Below the pieces are notes generated by a model. The model worked only from the letters and a program-made list of their open reading frames with translations, searched no databases and had not been told where the DNA came from. A program made the position numbers and the translations under genes. Source: Alphaproteobacteria bacterium UBA998 (GTDB taxonomy: Bacteria > Pseudomonadota > Alphaproteobacteria > Rickettsiales > UBA998). Taken from it: a stretch of 48,653 nt of DNA. Positions 8,554 through 18,779 of the stretch are shown here, in pieces. The stretch's first letter is position 1. Each line of letters opens with the position of its first letter. Where the stretch lies: NCBI GenBank assembly GCA_002291925.1, contig DBAY01000014.1:1-48653 (forward strand). Reading direction: 5' to 3'.

Positions 8554-9791
8554 TAATATTGCCCTCTCTGCCAACGCAGACGATCCAAGTTGCAGCGGAA
8601 GCCCGTGGTGGAATTAGCTGCAGGCTCCGGTAAGTCAAACGTTACATCCCTGTAGGACTTCTCAAGGAAGCGCTCCGGGATTTCCCAGATCACCAGTTGT
8701 GGCGGGCGGTCAGTGAGGTCCGCCGCTTTAAGATAATCGGCCATGGGTTTCATGGGGCCACCGCCCTCATTGGCAGCGTTCATCACGTCGCTATGCAGCG
8801 CGGCCTTCAGCGCCCCCTCAAAATTCCACTGCGCGTGGGCGCTGTACGAAGTGCCGACCAGCACGACCGGGATGGTTTCCTCCGCAAAAAGCGCGTCTTC
8901 GCCCTCTGCTTCCTTCTCCGGCACGGTTTCACGCTTGCGCAGTGACTCGGCGGGTACGCGCACCCAGCGGCCCAGCCAACCTGTGGGAACGAATTTGATA
9001 AGATCGCCGGAGTAGGTCTCCGCTTCCTGCACGCGGGTTTTATAGCCGGTATACTTCAGTTTCAGCGTGCGGCAATCACGGGCCTTGAAGCGTTCCAGCG
9101 CATCGGCAGCCAACTCGGCACCCTGCGGCGTCCAATGTGTATCGGTGCGCATGAACAGCTGAGTGTGATCTCTTTGTTGCTGAAAGACATGCGCAAGGTC
9201 CGGTGCATAGACGCCGCGCTCCAGCAAACGGCCCTGAAACCATGCGTAAAGCTTGCGCTTGCCCTTGGGCAGCGCCACATCGCCCAACGGCTCCGGATAA
9301 ATTCGTGCCTTGGCCGGGAGCAAGGCCACGATCAGCTGCACATTATGCTGACTCAGATAACCGTTCACACGCGAGATGATTTCGAGTTTGTGCTCCAACT
9401 CATCACGGCTTTCCTTATAAGCTTCAAATTCCTCGGTGGTATAGAGCCAATCCTCATCACCAATCAGCACACCTTGATTGCCCGTACGGAACAGCAGGTA
9501 ACGCAGGCCGCCCCACAGACCTACAGCGGAATCCTCCAGCGCATAGAGGTCTTCATAGAGATCTTCCGCCTCCAACGTTGTGCGGCCTTGCAGTAAGTCG
9601 CGCACATCATGCTTCGCATGAAGGGCAGAAAATTTGGCGGGATTGCGGGAAAAGGTCGCAACAGCACCGGCAAACAGCACGGCCACCACGGACAAGAACG
9701 CCACCGCCGCCAGAGGAAAGCGCCGTGGGGTTGGAAATGCATCGCTGGCCTCTTCCACGGATCGCGGAAGTGTTGGGTTGGTTTGCGTCAT
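8553..9791 (-). CDS. algJ: AlgJ-like alginate O-acetyltransferase
   Basis: Membrane-anchored periplasmic SGNH-type acetyltransferase that takes acetyl groups from AlgI. 412 residues with one N-terminal membrane segment (about 27-46, uncleaved anchor likely). The triad motifs are DTHW (D217, H219) and GTSYS (S315), as in AlgJ (D190, H192, S288 in Pseudomonas). It is paralogous to the algX product at 170-1537 but lacks a C-terminal carbohydrate-binding module. It starts 3 bases after the upstream Sel1 gene and its stop overlaps the algI start. AlgV of Azotobacter would look the same; the algI neighbour supports AlgJ. Confidence 0.9.
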   Translation of the reverse strand: MTQTNPTLPRSVEEASDAFPTPRRFPLAAVAFLSVVAVLFAGAVATFSRNPAKFSALHAKHDVRDLLQGRTTLEAEDLYEDLYALEDSAVGLWGGLRYLLFRTGNQGVLIGDEDWLYTTEEFEAYKESRDELEHKLEIISRVNGYLSQHNVQLIVALLPAKARIYPEPLGDVALPKGKRKLYAWFQGRLLERGVYAPDLAHVFQQQRDHTQLFMRTDTHWTPQGAELAADALERFKARDCRTLKLKYTGYKTRVQEAETYSGDLIKFVPTGWLGRWVRVPAESLRKRETVPEKEAEGEDALFAEETIPVVLVGTSYSAHAQWNFEGALKAALHSDVMNAANEGGGPMKPMADYLKAADLTDRPPQLVIWEIPERFLEKSYRDVTFDLPEPAANSTTGFRCNLDRLRWQRGQY

Positions 9792-9794
9792 GCC

Positions 9795-12014
9795 TTAATG
9801 TGTAGCAGCCTCGGCATCGTAGAGCGTCAGCTGCGCTGGATAGTTTTCGAGTTCTGCTGCCGTTTTGAGATACTGGGCAGCAAGCTGTGGATTGCGTTCT
9901 ACCCCGTTGCCTTCGCGATAGGCAATCGCCAGAAGATAATAGGCATCAGGAACATTGCCAGCCACGGCCTGTTTCCACCAACGCACCGCTTCGGCCTGCC
10001 TGTTTTCCATCGCGGCGAGGTTGCCGAGGTCAAGCATTGCCGGCGCGTAACCGCTGCCTGCCGATTGCAGAAGATACTGCATGCCAAGCGCCTCATTTTT
10101 TTCCACCCCAAGCCCGCCCATATAGGCAAGGCCAAGCTGTTGCATGCCTTGTAGAGAGCCACCATCCGCCGCCATGCGGAAATATTCTGCGGCCATGGTC
10201 TCATCAAGCGGCACCAGCATGCCCATGCTATAAAGAAAGCCAAGATCCACCATGGCGCTCTCGGACCCCGCACTGGCCGCCTTGCGGAACATCTCCACTG
10301 CCTGCGATGCCTCATACTCTTTCACTGCATTCCACATCACAAGGCGACCGAGTGCCACCAAGCCCTCAATACTGCCCGCTTCGGTCGCGCGGCGGAACCA
10401 TTTTGCCGCCTCGTCCATGTCAGCCGCAACCACCTTACCGTCTACATAGGTCTGGCCGATGGTCAGCATTGCCCTTGCATCATCGGGAGCGACGTTGTTC
10501 AGGGTTTTGTTAAGCAGAATGTTAGCCTTCTTGCGATCACGCGGCACCACCTTACCTTCCTCATACATCAGGCTAAGCGCTAGCACGGAGGCCACATCGC
10601 CGGCTTGGGCCGCCTTCTCACGCCACTGAAACGCCTTCTTGTTGTTCATAGCTACCACGCCACCTTTCTGGTAAAGATTGGCCAAGCTTGCCATGGCGCT
10701 GGCACTGCCAGCGTTGGCTGCCTCTTCGATAAGCCTTATCCCACGTTTTACATCAAAAATCGGCTCCGTAGGCACCAACATCATACTTCCCAGCCGTTCC
10801 TTCTCGGATGCGCGCAGCTCACGCGCACGCATCGCGCTCTCAAAGTACTGGCGCGCACGGCCCACATCCGCCTGCACTCCCTGTCCGGCCTTATGGAGCT
10901 GGTAAAGCTTCAGATAACTATCGACACTGCCCCGGCGCGCTGCCTGCTCAAGATATGCCACTGCTTCGGCGTTCCTGCCCTGCTCCAGCAGCCTGTCCGT
11001 CAGGATGTCGATGGCTGAGATGTTACCAAGCGATGCGGCACGTTCCACCCATATGTTAGCTTCCTCGTCACTGACATCTAGGTAGTAGCCCTGCTGGCTC
11101 TTCAGCTTGCGCCCTAGCTCCACCGCAGCATTCATCGAGCCTGACTTAGCCGCCTTGATCATGTACTGCGCGGCGCGCTCGGGGTCGTTATCTTCGCGGC
11201 TTGCGAGCGCGGCCATCTCCTTCAAAGCTGAAATCGATCCCAGCGCTGCTGCAACATCATACCATTTACGCGCCTCCACGCGGTCGATTTCCACGCCCTG
11301 CCCCAGCGCATAGACTCTGCCCAGGCGAAAAGCAGCACTGCTGTCGCCCCGATCAGTACGCTGCCGCAGCAGCGAAATGCCAAGGGCAGCCAGTTCTTTC
11401 TGCGATTCAGCACTCGGTGGCGTCACATACCCACGCTTGTAGAGCGACACCAGAGCGATGGCGGCCTCGCCGACCTGCCCGCGCAAGGCATAGCGATACC
11501 AGTATTCCGCTTTCTTGTAATCCGGCTCGGCCTTGCCAATTCCACGCTCCAGCCAGCGGCCCAGCACGTAAGCGGCGTTCGCATTGCCGGATTGTACCGC
11601 CTGCTCGAGCATTGCTACGGCGCTTGCATAGTCGCGGTTTTCCAGACGATTCTGCAGGATGAGACGAGCGAGACTGATGCGGGCGTCACTGAGCGTTTTC
11701 GTATCCTGGTTCAGTGCCGCCGCACGGTCGATGGCGCGCTGATAATAAGCTGCCGCCTCCTCGTAACGCTTGACGCGCAGCACGTATTTGGTGGGCAGGT
11801 TGCCAAACAGCTTGCCAAGCGCCACATAGGCCTCGGGCATATCGCGGGCCTCGAGCCCGGCGCGCAGGCGGCCAAAAGCGTCATCATCCCCTTTCAGCGC
11901 CGCATCTTCCATCTGCGTGATGGTCGCAGCGATCTGTTCCTGCACGGTTTGCGCCTGTGCCAACGGGGCGGCAAAGCAGAATAGCAGGAAAAGTGGAAAT
12001 ATACGGGCCATCAT
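9795..12014 (-). CDS. Periplasmic Sel1-repeat protein within the alginate operon
   Basis: A 739-residue protein of Sel1-type repeats (about 17-18) behind a signal peptide (residues 1-20, ending LAQAQ) without a lipobox. I chose the ATG at 12014 because a GGAG Shine-Dalgarno stands 6 bases before it; an in-frame longer start at 12041 lacks one. Repeats are regular, with segments such as LGLAYMGGLGVEKNEA. The gene lies between algG and algJ, 166 bases after algG and 3 bases before algJ, so it belongs to the polymer modification run. It is probably a scaffold for the periplasmic epimerase/acetylase complex, like AlgK, but this is inferred from location only. Confidence 0.84.
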   Translation of the reverse strand: MMARIFPLFLLFCFAAPLAQAQTVQEQIAATITQMEDAALKGDDDAFGRLRAGLEARDMPEAYVALGKLFGNLPTKYVLRVKRYEEAAAYYQRAIDRAAALNQDTKTLSDARISLARLILQNRLENRDYASAVAMLEQAVQSGNANAAYVLGRWLERGIGKAEPDYKKAEYWYRYALRGQVGEAAIALVSLYKRGYVTPPSAESQKELAALGISLLRQRTDRGDSSAAFRLGRVYALGQGVEIDRVEARKWYDVAAALGSISALKEMAALASREDNDPERAAQYMIKAAKSGSMNAAVELGRKLKSQQGYYLDVSDEEANIWVERAASLGNISAIDILTDRLLEQGRNAEAVAYLEQAARRGSVDSYLKLYQLHKAGQGVQADVGRARQYFESAMRARELRASEKERLGSMMLVPTEPIFDVKRGIRLIEEAANAGSASAMASLANLYQKGGVVAMNNKKAFQWREKAAQAGDVASVLALSLMYEEGKVVPRDRKKANILLNKTLNNVAPDDARAMLTIGQTYVDGKVVAADMDEAAKWFRRATEAGSIEGLVALGRLVMWNAVKEYEASQAVEMFRKAASAGSESAMVDLGFLYSMGMLVPLDETMAAEYFRMAADGGSLQGMQQLGLAYMGGLGVEKNEALGMQYLLQSAGSGYAPAMLDLGNLAAMENRQAEAVRWWKQAVAGNVPDAYYLLAIAYREGNGVERNPQLAAQYLKTAAELENYPAQLTLYDAEAATH

Positions 12015-12180
12015 GATTGTCTCCATCAGGAAGGTTGCCACCAGAAACAGGTGACTTTGCCATCGCTTAAGCTGTCAATGAACGGGCATTGAGTGAATCC
12101 AGCGTCAAACAGCAAGTTCCCTACCGCCAGCGAAGGCCGTGATGGTATTCGTGTGCCAATAACGGGCAGGTGCGCCAGCA

Positions 12181-15100
12181 TCAGCTATTATCCCCGATCG
12201 CGTTGCTGGCCGATTGCGCGGGCTGGATCGGCGTCTCGCAGTAATCCTCGTCGATGCGCTGTACCAGCGTATCCTGCCCGTCGCCGGGGAAATAGCCGTC
12301 ATCACGGAAACCGCAATGGTGGCGCACCGCTATGGTGCCCTTCACGCAGCGGTTGGTAATGAAAAGCCCGTCGCCCTCGATCTGACTGGAAGAGAAAATG
12401 CGGGGAGCCGATTTCTCCCAAGTGCCGCGCAAGAGTTTCGGCGACTGTGCCTGAAAGCGGTTACCGCGCAGGTAGAGAGCCGCAATATCGGTGCCCATAA
12501 TGCCCACCCCATTACGCTCAATCCAGTTACCGACCATGCTGATACCTGTCACGTCGGTATATGGGTCGAGTTCAAAGTCACGATGACGGTGGGCGGGGTC
12601 GTTCTTTAGATCAGCCACATAGCCTTGCACTGCCGCCTGCCGGTTGCCGCGTATTTCATTAAAAAAGATACCGACATCCATACTGTTGCGCACGCGGATG
12701 CCGGCACGCTTGTTCTCGAACAGGCGGTTGCTGGCGATCAGCTTGCAGCTGCTCTCGAACACAGTAAGCCCATCCCCTCCATTCTCAAACGACGTGTTGG
12801 CGTAAATCATGGTTCCCGTAGAAAAACGGTCGATCATCAGGCCGGATCCGTGATTATCGAACGTCACGTTGCCGAGAATGGTCGAGAAGTTCACCTCGCG
12901 GGAAATAATGATGCCATGCTTCTTATGCGTGTCGTAGGCTGTGTTATAGGCGATCAGCAGCCAACGCGAGCGGTCGTGCGGGTCGACGCCGTAGGTATAG
13001 TTATCGACATACTCGTTGCCCACCAGCACCACGTTGTCTGCCTCGTAGGAATAAAAGCCATAGAGGAAATTGCGGAAAGAGTTGTCCACGATGACACCAG
13101 TCGGGCGCTTGTAGTCGCGCGACTGCATCTTCTCGAACTGGCGGGGGCCGGAAGAAATACTAAGGCCGTAGGACTTGGAGTTGGTATAGCCAAACGCGGT
13201 GAAATCCGTGTTGGCCATGTTGGTCACCGAGCGGCTCCAAGTGGCATAGAAAGGCCGGAATTCATGGGGTTCTTTATCCACGATCGGTGCGCGGTTGTTC
13301 TTTTCGCTCCACGCGGTGATCTTGGTATCGACCGAGAAGAAGGTGCCCGCATTGACGATGTAGGCGCCTGCCTCTTGTGAGAGTCTCAGCTCTTCCGTAT
13401 CCGCGCCGGAAATCACCAGCGTGGCATTCGGGCCGATAACCAGCGGACGGCGCAGGATATATGTGCGCTCGCCCATACGCTCCAGGTATTTTCCCAACCC
13501 GAGCTCCTCCAAATAATCATGCAAAAGCGCAAGATCGACCACGCCGCGCTCGATGCTGATCATGTCCGGCACTGCCATACCTTGCCGGCGCACGAAATCC
13601 GCGTTGCCTGCTGCGAAATGAAATTTAAGGTTATACGGGCTGTTCTGATAATAGGCGCGCGACGCATGGAAATAGCTACTCTTTGGCACCAGTGTGCGCA
13701 CGTACGCCGTGTCGTATGACAACTGCTCCTTGGCCTTGATATTGGGAAGCTTCTGGCCAATGGAAGATAAGGGCGCATCACGCATCAGAACATCGTCATG
13801 CTGATGCCTGATAAGATCGATAGTGCCTTCCTCAAAACTTGAGAATGTTTTCTCATCCCCACTGGCAGCCGGCAGCGAGGCCGGGAGGATCATGGGCTCT
13901 TCCTTGCCAGTCTGCACGGCGCGGAAGCTGGCAACGGATGCTCCCTTGTTCTGCAGCAACCCATAGAAATCCGTAAAACGCGCCTGGATTTCGGCAACTT
14001 GGCGGAAGGCACGCACGCGCGGTGTCATGGCGCTGATCTGCTTGGCCGCTTTTGTGGCGAGCCGAATGTTCTGCTGCTCTGCAAAAAAGCGAGAAAGCTC
14101 CACCAACGCTGCATCGCGCGAGGGACCATCCGAGATTTTCAGCGCATAATCAAGCGCACGTTCGGAGGAGTCATGCGCGGCCATGCCGGCAATGAGGCGG
14201 GATGCGGCTTGCGCATGCTCTTCCGACTGCATGCCCTCAAACAGGGCGGTGGCCTGTTTGAAGCGGCCAGCCTCGGCCAGCGCCTCGACGATACCTACCT
14301 TGGCCTGCGACTGCGCCGTGGCATCCTTGGAAGCGGAGACCGTGGCAATGGCTTTTTCAAATAACATGGCTGCACCCTGCTCGTCGCCTTCCAAATGACG
14401 ATGGCGAGCAAGGAGCGCCTGCGCTTCCCCCAGCGCAGCAGGATCGCTCAGGCGCTCCATGAATTCTTCGGCTTCTTCCTTTTCGTTGCGCGCAAGATAG
14501 GATTTCACGATAGCAATCTGCGCACGGCGTACATCCTCACCGCCCAGACCATCCTCACCTTCAAGGAAATCCATCGCATCTTCCGAATATCCTTGTTCAG
14601 CCATGGCCTCGGCAATGGCCCCGGCTGCACGGCTGCGAATCTCCGATGTGGCATCCTCCGCTTCCTCGTAATACTCGCGCGCTTCTGAGATCTTACCCTT
14701 CTCAGCCAGCTTCCTGGCCATGGAGGCCTGCGCTTCCATAAGATGGGACGAATCTTCTGCCTTCACCAGTGCCTCGCCTGCCCGCCCAGTCTCACCAATT
14801 TCAGCAAAGAACGTGGCAGCGGATGCGTAGGCATCGGCGCGGCGGACTTCATCCTTGATGACGGCTGTGTGGACCAGCATCGCATCCGCTGCCGCATTGG
14901 CGCGCTGGATATAGCCCATATCCTGATAGGCGCGGGCCAGCATGCGATAAGCATCGGCTGCATCTTGTGGATCACTAATGCGTGTGGCCAAGCGGTCGGC
15001 ACGGGTCAGCTCCTTTTTCTCCACCAGCGCTTTGGCAAGCGCAACCATGGCCTGTCCTTGCGCTTCACCTTTCTGGATACCGGAAACGGCCTTTACCGCC

Positions 15101-15939
15101 AGCCGGTAATCGCCCGCTTTCAAAGCTTGGTCTTTCAGACCAAGCAGCACATCGTCGCGGTTGCGCTCATGGGTGAAAGGCAGGGCGAGGGCAAGACGAA
15201 GCGCCTCATCCAGCGCGCCGGACTGTGCCCGCTCATTGGCACGCGCTATTAGCATTTGCGACTGCGCGGCAGAATCCGTACCCGCCAGGGATTCCTTCAC
15301 CTCCAAGCCCCCCTCTAGCTGCAGTTCGGCTACGGCAATACTGCGCATCGCTTCGGCGCGAGGCTGTGCAGTAGCTATGAAACCTGCCAGCATATTGGCT
15401 TTCTCCACTCCCGGACGGCCAGCGATGGGCAGCCCGTCCTTTGGTGCCAGCAGCGCCTGCACCAGCCCGTTGGCGACATGGCTGTAATCCTCGCTGTTCG
15501 TAAGCTGTGGCAGAAGCGCCAACGCGTCCGCATAGCTCGCAGCAGCAAGGCGCGGCTGGTCATTCAGCAGTTGGGAGCGCAGGATAAGTACGTAACTCCA
15601 GGCCCGCTCACGCGGCTTGGCAAGGCTCCCCCCTGCCTGCGCGGCTTGGATATAGTAGGCGGACTGCCTCGATTGCTCAGCCGCCTTGATGAGGTCATTC
15701 ACCAAGTTAAGCCGCACGGTTTCCAGTGTGACGCCGTTGGCAATCATGGCGGGTTTCTGCGCGAGCAGCGCTTCCCAATATGGCACGGCAGCCGCGCCCT
15801 CGGCCTGTTTGCCCTGCAAGTAGAGCTCCTGGGGCGTTCCAGCAGGCGCTCTTGCTTCTTCCGCCGAAGCGGGCCCCGTGAACAGCAGGCTCCCAGCAAG
15901 TAAGGTGCCGTACAGCCAGACGAGGCGGTGATGTCTCAT
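12181..15939 (-). CDS. algG: AlgG mannuronan C5-epimerase fused to a long N-terminal TPR-like solenoid
   Basis: Converts D-mannuronate to L-guluronate residues in the polymer in the periplasm. The protein is 1252 residues; Pseudomonas AlgG is about 540. The start ATG at 15939 has a GGGAG site 8 bases upstream and opens a signal peptide (ends GPASA). Residues about 30-660 are an alpha-helical TPR-like solenoid rich in Ala/Glu. Residues about 660-790 are a linker. Residues about 790-1190 are a right-handed beta-helix with the AlgG catalytic motif DPHD at 986-989, followed by the conserved THKKHGIIISREVN and GIRVRNS segments. The last ~60 residues carry several Cys. The AlgG part is certain; the N-terminal extension is unusual and looks like a scaffold joined to the enzyme. 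Gap of 72 bases from alg44. Confidence 0.93.
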   Translation of the reverse strand: MRHHRLVWLYGTLLAGSLLFTGPASAEEARAPAGTPQELYLQGKQAEGAAAVPYWEALLAQKPAMIANGVTLETVRLNLVNDLIKAAEQSRQSAYYIQAAQAGGSLAKPRERAWSYVLILRSQLLNDQPRLAAASYADALALLPQLTNSEDYSHVANGLVQALLAPKDGLPIAGRPGVEKANMLAGFIATAQPRAEAMRSIAVAELQLEGGLEVKESLAGTDSAAQSQMLIARANERAQSGALDEALRLALALPFTHERNRDDVLLGLKDQALKAGDYRLAVKAVSGIQKGEAQGQAMVALAKALVEKKELTRADRLATRISDPQDAADAYRMLARAYQDMGYIQRANAAADAMLVHTAVIKDEVRRADAYASAATFFAEIGETGRAGEALVKAEDSSHLMEAQASMARKLAEKGKISEAREYYEEAEDATSEIRSRAAGAIAEAMAEQGYSEDAMDFLEGEDGLGGEDVRRAQIAIVKSYLARNEKEEAEEFMERLSDPAALGEAQALLARHRHLEGDEQGAAMLFEKAIATVSASKDATAQSQAKVGIVEALAEAGRFKQATALFEGMQSEEHAQAASRLIAGMAAHDSSERALDYALKISDGPSRDAALVELSRFFAEQQNIRLATKAAKQISAMTPRVRAFRQVAEIQARFTDFYGLLQNKGASVASFRAVQTGKEEPMILPASLPAASGDEKTFSSFEEGTIDLIRHQHDDVLMRDAPLSSIGQKLPNIKAKEQLSYDTAYVRTLVPKSSYFHASRAYYQNSPYNLKFHFAAGNADFVRRQGMAVPDMISIERGVVDLALLHDYLEELGLGKYLERMGERTYILRRPLVIGPNATLVISGADTEELRLSQEAGAYIVNAGTFFSVDTKITAWSEKNNRAPIVDKEPHEFRPFYATWSRSVTNMANTDFTAFGYTNSKSYGLSISSGPRQFEKMQSRDYKRPTGVIVDNSFRNFLYGFYSYEADNVVLVGNEYVDNYTYGVDPHDRSRWLLIAYNTAYDTHKKHGIIISREVNFSTILGNVTFDNHGSGLMIDRFSTGTMIYANTSFENGGDGLTVFESSCKLIASNRLFENKRAGIRVRNSMDVGIFFNEIRGNRQAAVQGYVADLKNDPAHRHRDFELDPYTDVTGISMVGNWIERNGVGIMGTDIAALYLRGNRFQAQSPKLLRGTWEKSAPRIFSSSQIEGDGLFITNRCVKGTIAVRHHCGFRDDGYFPGDGQDTLVQRIDEDYCETPIQPAQSASNAIGDNS

Positions 15940-16011
15940 GGAATCTACTCCCGTATCTACGTCGTTTGTTGCGGAAGTCACATATTTCCGCGCTGCCAGG
16001 AGAGGTAAGGA

Positions 16012-17076
16012 TTAGAACGTGTCAATCTTCACCTCAACCGGATCGCCGACATATTCAGGTGGCAGCTCGGCTTCCGGCGCGATAAGCACTTTCGCAGTGC
16101 CCGACTCGCTGCCCTCATTGACGAGCACATTCTCTACACGGCCCTTCACATGTTTGCCCTGCCCAAGGAAATTGAGTTGTGCGGACTGGCCGTGCGTCAG
16201 CTTCACGGCCTCATCGAAGCCCACCGTGGCCTGCACATATGGTTTGGCATTGATGGGCACCAGTGAAATTACCGGCTCGAAATTCTTCACGCGGTCGTAA
16301 TTTTCGAACGCGCGGCTCACGACAATGCAATCGCACGGGCTGTCCAGGCTTACCATCGCGCCGCTGTCGGTGGAGACCATCACCAGCGGCCTGCCCTTCT
16401 GTACCTTGGAGCCCAGCTCCAGCGACTGGTAGAATACTGTACCGCCGGTCGGAGCCTGTACTTTAACCAGGTCCGCCGTAACTAAGGCGGCTTTGGCAGT
16501 CACCACGAAGGCGCGCTCATAAAGGCCCGCTACCACGTAGGCCGCCAGCAAGAATGATCCGAACATAACCGCTGCCATACCGGTACGGCGGCGCAGGTTG
16601 CGCGCAAATTTCTGCATCGGAGTCAGGGCGGCATCGACAGCAGGCACCTTGCGCTGCGTGGTGAAGTTGTTGCGCGCCGCGACTTCCAACACGTCGCCCA
16701 CGCGGATCACTTCGCCGCTGATATAGGCGCCGACAAAATATTGCAGCATGGAGATCTGCTGCGCCGAGAGGTTAGTGAAGCGGCAGCCCATCCGGCGGCG
16801 CTCACGGTCCACGTAGCGGATTTCCATGTCAACCGGCAGGGTCATGTCGAATTCCTCGAAGGGGAATTCCAGTGTGCCCTTCAGTACTTTGCCTTCCACG
16901 AACACCGTGCTCTGCTCACGGTCCATGCTTTGCGGCCATTCCAGCGCCACGCCGCCGTTGGACCAGTCGATGGTCTCGTATTCCTGCCCGCCAACCTTGA
17001 CTTTCAGCGGCAGCTGAATGCGCACGAACTGGCGCTGTACTTCTGCTTCATGCACGATGTTTACCTTGTTTGCCAT
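16012..17076 (-). CDS. alg44: Alg44-like PilZ/c-di-GMP-binding co-polymerase
   Basis: Inner-membrane co-polymerase that activates Alg8 when cyclic di-GMP binds. 354 residues. The N-terminal PilZ domain (about 10-120) has both ligand motifs: RxxxR as R15-R19 and D37-x-S39-x-x-G42 in DWSNGG. A single membrane helix lies at about 167-187. The rest is a periplasmic HlyD/membrane-fusion-like domain with a lipoyl/barrel-sandwich pattern (QAPTGGTV, LGSKVQKGRPL). Its start is one base after the alg8 stop, and the GAGAGG ribosome site is inside alg8. This predicts c-di-GMP control of polymer synthesis. Confidence 0.94.
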   Translation of the reverse strand: MANKVNIVHEAEVQRQFVRIQLPLKVKVGGQEYETIDWSNGGVALEWPQSMDREQSTVFVEGKVLKGTLEFPFEEFDMTLPVDMEIRYVDRERRRMGCRFTNLSAQQISMLQYFVGAYISGEVIRVGDVLEVAARNNFTTQRKVPAVDAALTPMQKFARNLRRRTGMAAVMFGSFLLAAYVVAGLYERAFVVTAKAALVTADLVKVQAPTGGTVFYQSLELGSKVQKGRPLVMVSTDSGAMVSLDSPCDCIVVSRAFENYDRVKNFEPVISLVPINAKPYVQATVGFDEAVKLTHGQSAQLNFLGQGKHVKGRVENVLVNEGSESGTAKVLIAPEAELPPEYVGDPVEVKIDTF

Positions 17077-17077
17077 C

Positions 17078-18631
17078 TCACCCTCTCAATTTATAAAACC
17101 AGTATTCCATATCCGGCGTTTCGATGACGTTGGTCATCCAGGCCAGAATCGTCACAAACAGCGTGATGGAGGCCACATGCATGTAGGCCGAACCCATTGC
17201 CACCAGCCGTTCCGACCAGGAAGAACGGCTTGAAGACAGCGTCGTGTTCTGACGCGTCCATTTCTGTTTATCCAGACGGAACAGCACAAAGGTTTTCACC
17301 GCTGAACCAACCATCTGGTTGTAATACATGAGCAGGGGGTACCACGCAGTCACATAAGGGCGCGCGGCGAGGAGGCTCAGCGTAATGACATAGCGCGTGA
17401 AGGCAATCCACATCAGGTAGTAGAACAGCGCCAGCGGCGTCACGAAGAACGTGGCCAGCAGCGCCAGTACCGGGCCGGTGAGCGCCGTCCACATGGAGAT
17501 GCGCTGGTCGATGATGCTGATCCACGGGAAAAAGCCCATCGGACGGATGCCGAGACGAATGGCGCGGCTGTTGGTGCGCAGCATGTTGCCGAACCAGCGG
17601 CGCATCAGCACGATGGAGCTGTTGATGAAGCTGGGATCCGGTGGCGTCTCGATAGTGATGACCTGCACGTCCGGCACGTAGAGCATCGGATAGCCGTGGC
17701 GCAGGATGTAATACCAGGAGGATTTGTCATCCCCGGTCAGGAATTTGAAGCGGCCGAGGCGCCAGTGGTTCACCCAGTCCAGCTCCACCTGGCGGATGAA
17801 TTCCGGATCGGTGATGATGTCGGCACGCATCATCGACATGCGGCCGGTCAGCGTCAGCACGCGGCGCGACATGCTGACCGAGGACATGAACACATGGCGC
17901 TGTGCAAAGCGCATGTTGTACCACTCGCGGAAGATCCACTTGCCTTCCACTTCGCAGGTTTCATCCGTGGTCAGCGCGCCAAGGTCGGGCTGCAGCTTGA
18001 ACAGGGGTACGCATTTTTCGATCATGCCGAGCGGCAGCATGGAGTCGCCGTCGATCACCGCCACGATGTCATCGGCAGCGGGGCGGTTCATGCAGATGGC
18101 GCGGAAGCCGCAGGCGAGCGCGTCACGCTTGCCGGTGCCTCCGATGCGCACCACGGAGAGCTTCACATGCTCCGGCGGGCTCATCTTCTCGAACATCTGC
18201 TTGATCAGCGTCTCGTCGGCCTTCTCGACGATGGAAACAATAATCGTGCAGGGGCGGTTGTAATGGATGGCCTCGCGCATCACGCTGTCATAGACGCGGC
18301 GCGTGGTTTCGGTGCCAATGCGGAAGCTGGTGACCAGCAGATAGACATGGCCCGGCATGCCTGCCTCGCCCATCTCCGCGCAGGCCTGCCGCCAGGCAGG
18401 GAAGCGCACGTGCCTGTACCACAGGAACCGTATCCAGTTCACCAGCGCCCAAGAGTAGCGCCACACGGCAAGCGTACCGATAAGGAAAAAGAACTCTTTA
18501 TGCTTTGGATCCCAGATATAGCTTGGTGCGGCTAGGAACGTGGCGAGCAAGCAGGTTACATAGATAAAATGCCCACTGTAAAGCGAGAGGGGGGTCGGGC
18601 GCAGCGGGGCGATGGACGACGAATGAGTCAT
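17078..18631 (-). CDS. alg8: Alg8 alginate polymerase (GT2 family)
   Basis: Processive inner-membrane glycosyltransferase that polymerises GDP-mannuronate. 517 residues from the ATG at 18631; an in-frame TTG at 18652 is also possible. Membrane helices at about 20-36 and 47-68 precede the cytoplasmic GT2 domain, which has GKRDAL (168-172), the metal-binding DGD at 194-196, the base motif TGDD (299-302) and RRW (344-346) in place of QxxRW. Several more helices follow (about 375-470). It is first in the minus-strand run, with alg44 one base downstream. A hairpin lies in its leader (18694-18710). Confidence 0.95.
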   Translation of the reverse strand: MTHSSSIAPLRPTPLSLYSGHFIYVTCLLATFLAAPSYIWDPKHKEFFFLIGTLAVWRYSWALVNWIRFLWYRHVRFPAWRQACAEMGEAGMPGHVYLLVTSFRIGTETTRRVYDSVMREAIHYNRPCTIIVSIVEKADETLIKQMFEKMSPPEHVKLSVVRIGGTGKRDALACGFRAICMNRPAADDIVAVIDGDSMLPLGMIEKCVPLFKLQPDLGALTTDETCEVEGKWIFREWYNMRFAQRHVFMSSVSMSRRVLTLTGRMSMMRADIITDPEFIRQVELDWVNHWRLGRFKFLTGDDKSSWYYILRHGYPMLYVPDVQVITIETPPDPSFINSSIVLMRRWFGNMLRTNSRAIRLGIRPMGFFPWISIIDQRISMWTALTGPVLALLATFFVTPLALFYYLMWIAFTRYVITLSLLAARPYVTAWYPLLMYYNQMVGSAVKTFVLFRLDKQKWTRQNTTLSSSRSSWSERLVAMGSAYMHVASITLFVTILAWMTNVIETPDMEYWFYKLRG

Positions 18632-18693
18632 AACTCTGGCCTTATCTGGCAACCGGCATCAAGCCGCCATAAGAAGCGATTGTATTTTCTTCA

Positions 18694-18710
18694 GCAGAAT
18701 TTTGTTCTGC
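18694..18710 (-). promoter_or_regulatory. Short inverted repeat in the alg8 leader
   Basis: GCAGAA at 18694-18699 and TTCTGC at 18705-18710 form a 6-bp stem with a 5-base loop, about 65-80 bases upstream of the alg8 start. It could be an operator or mRNA leader hairpin. The stem is short, so it may be chance. Confidence 0.25.
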
Positions 18711-18779
18711 AGGCGGCCACTGATACCTAGCCATCATTACCTTGTAAAGTGTTAATGCGTATTAAATATTATTTATTGA

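Noticed and set aside
12625..13380. 251-codon plus-strand frame opposite algG
   Set aside because: It overlies the conserved DPHD beta-helix on the other strand and has no support of its own.
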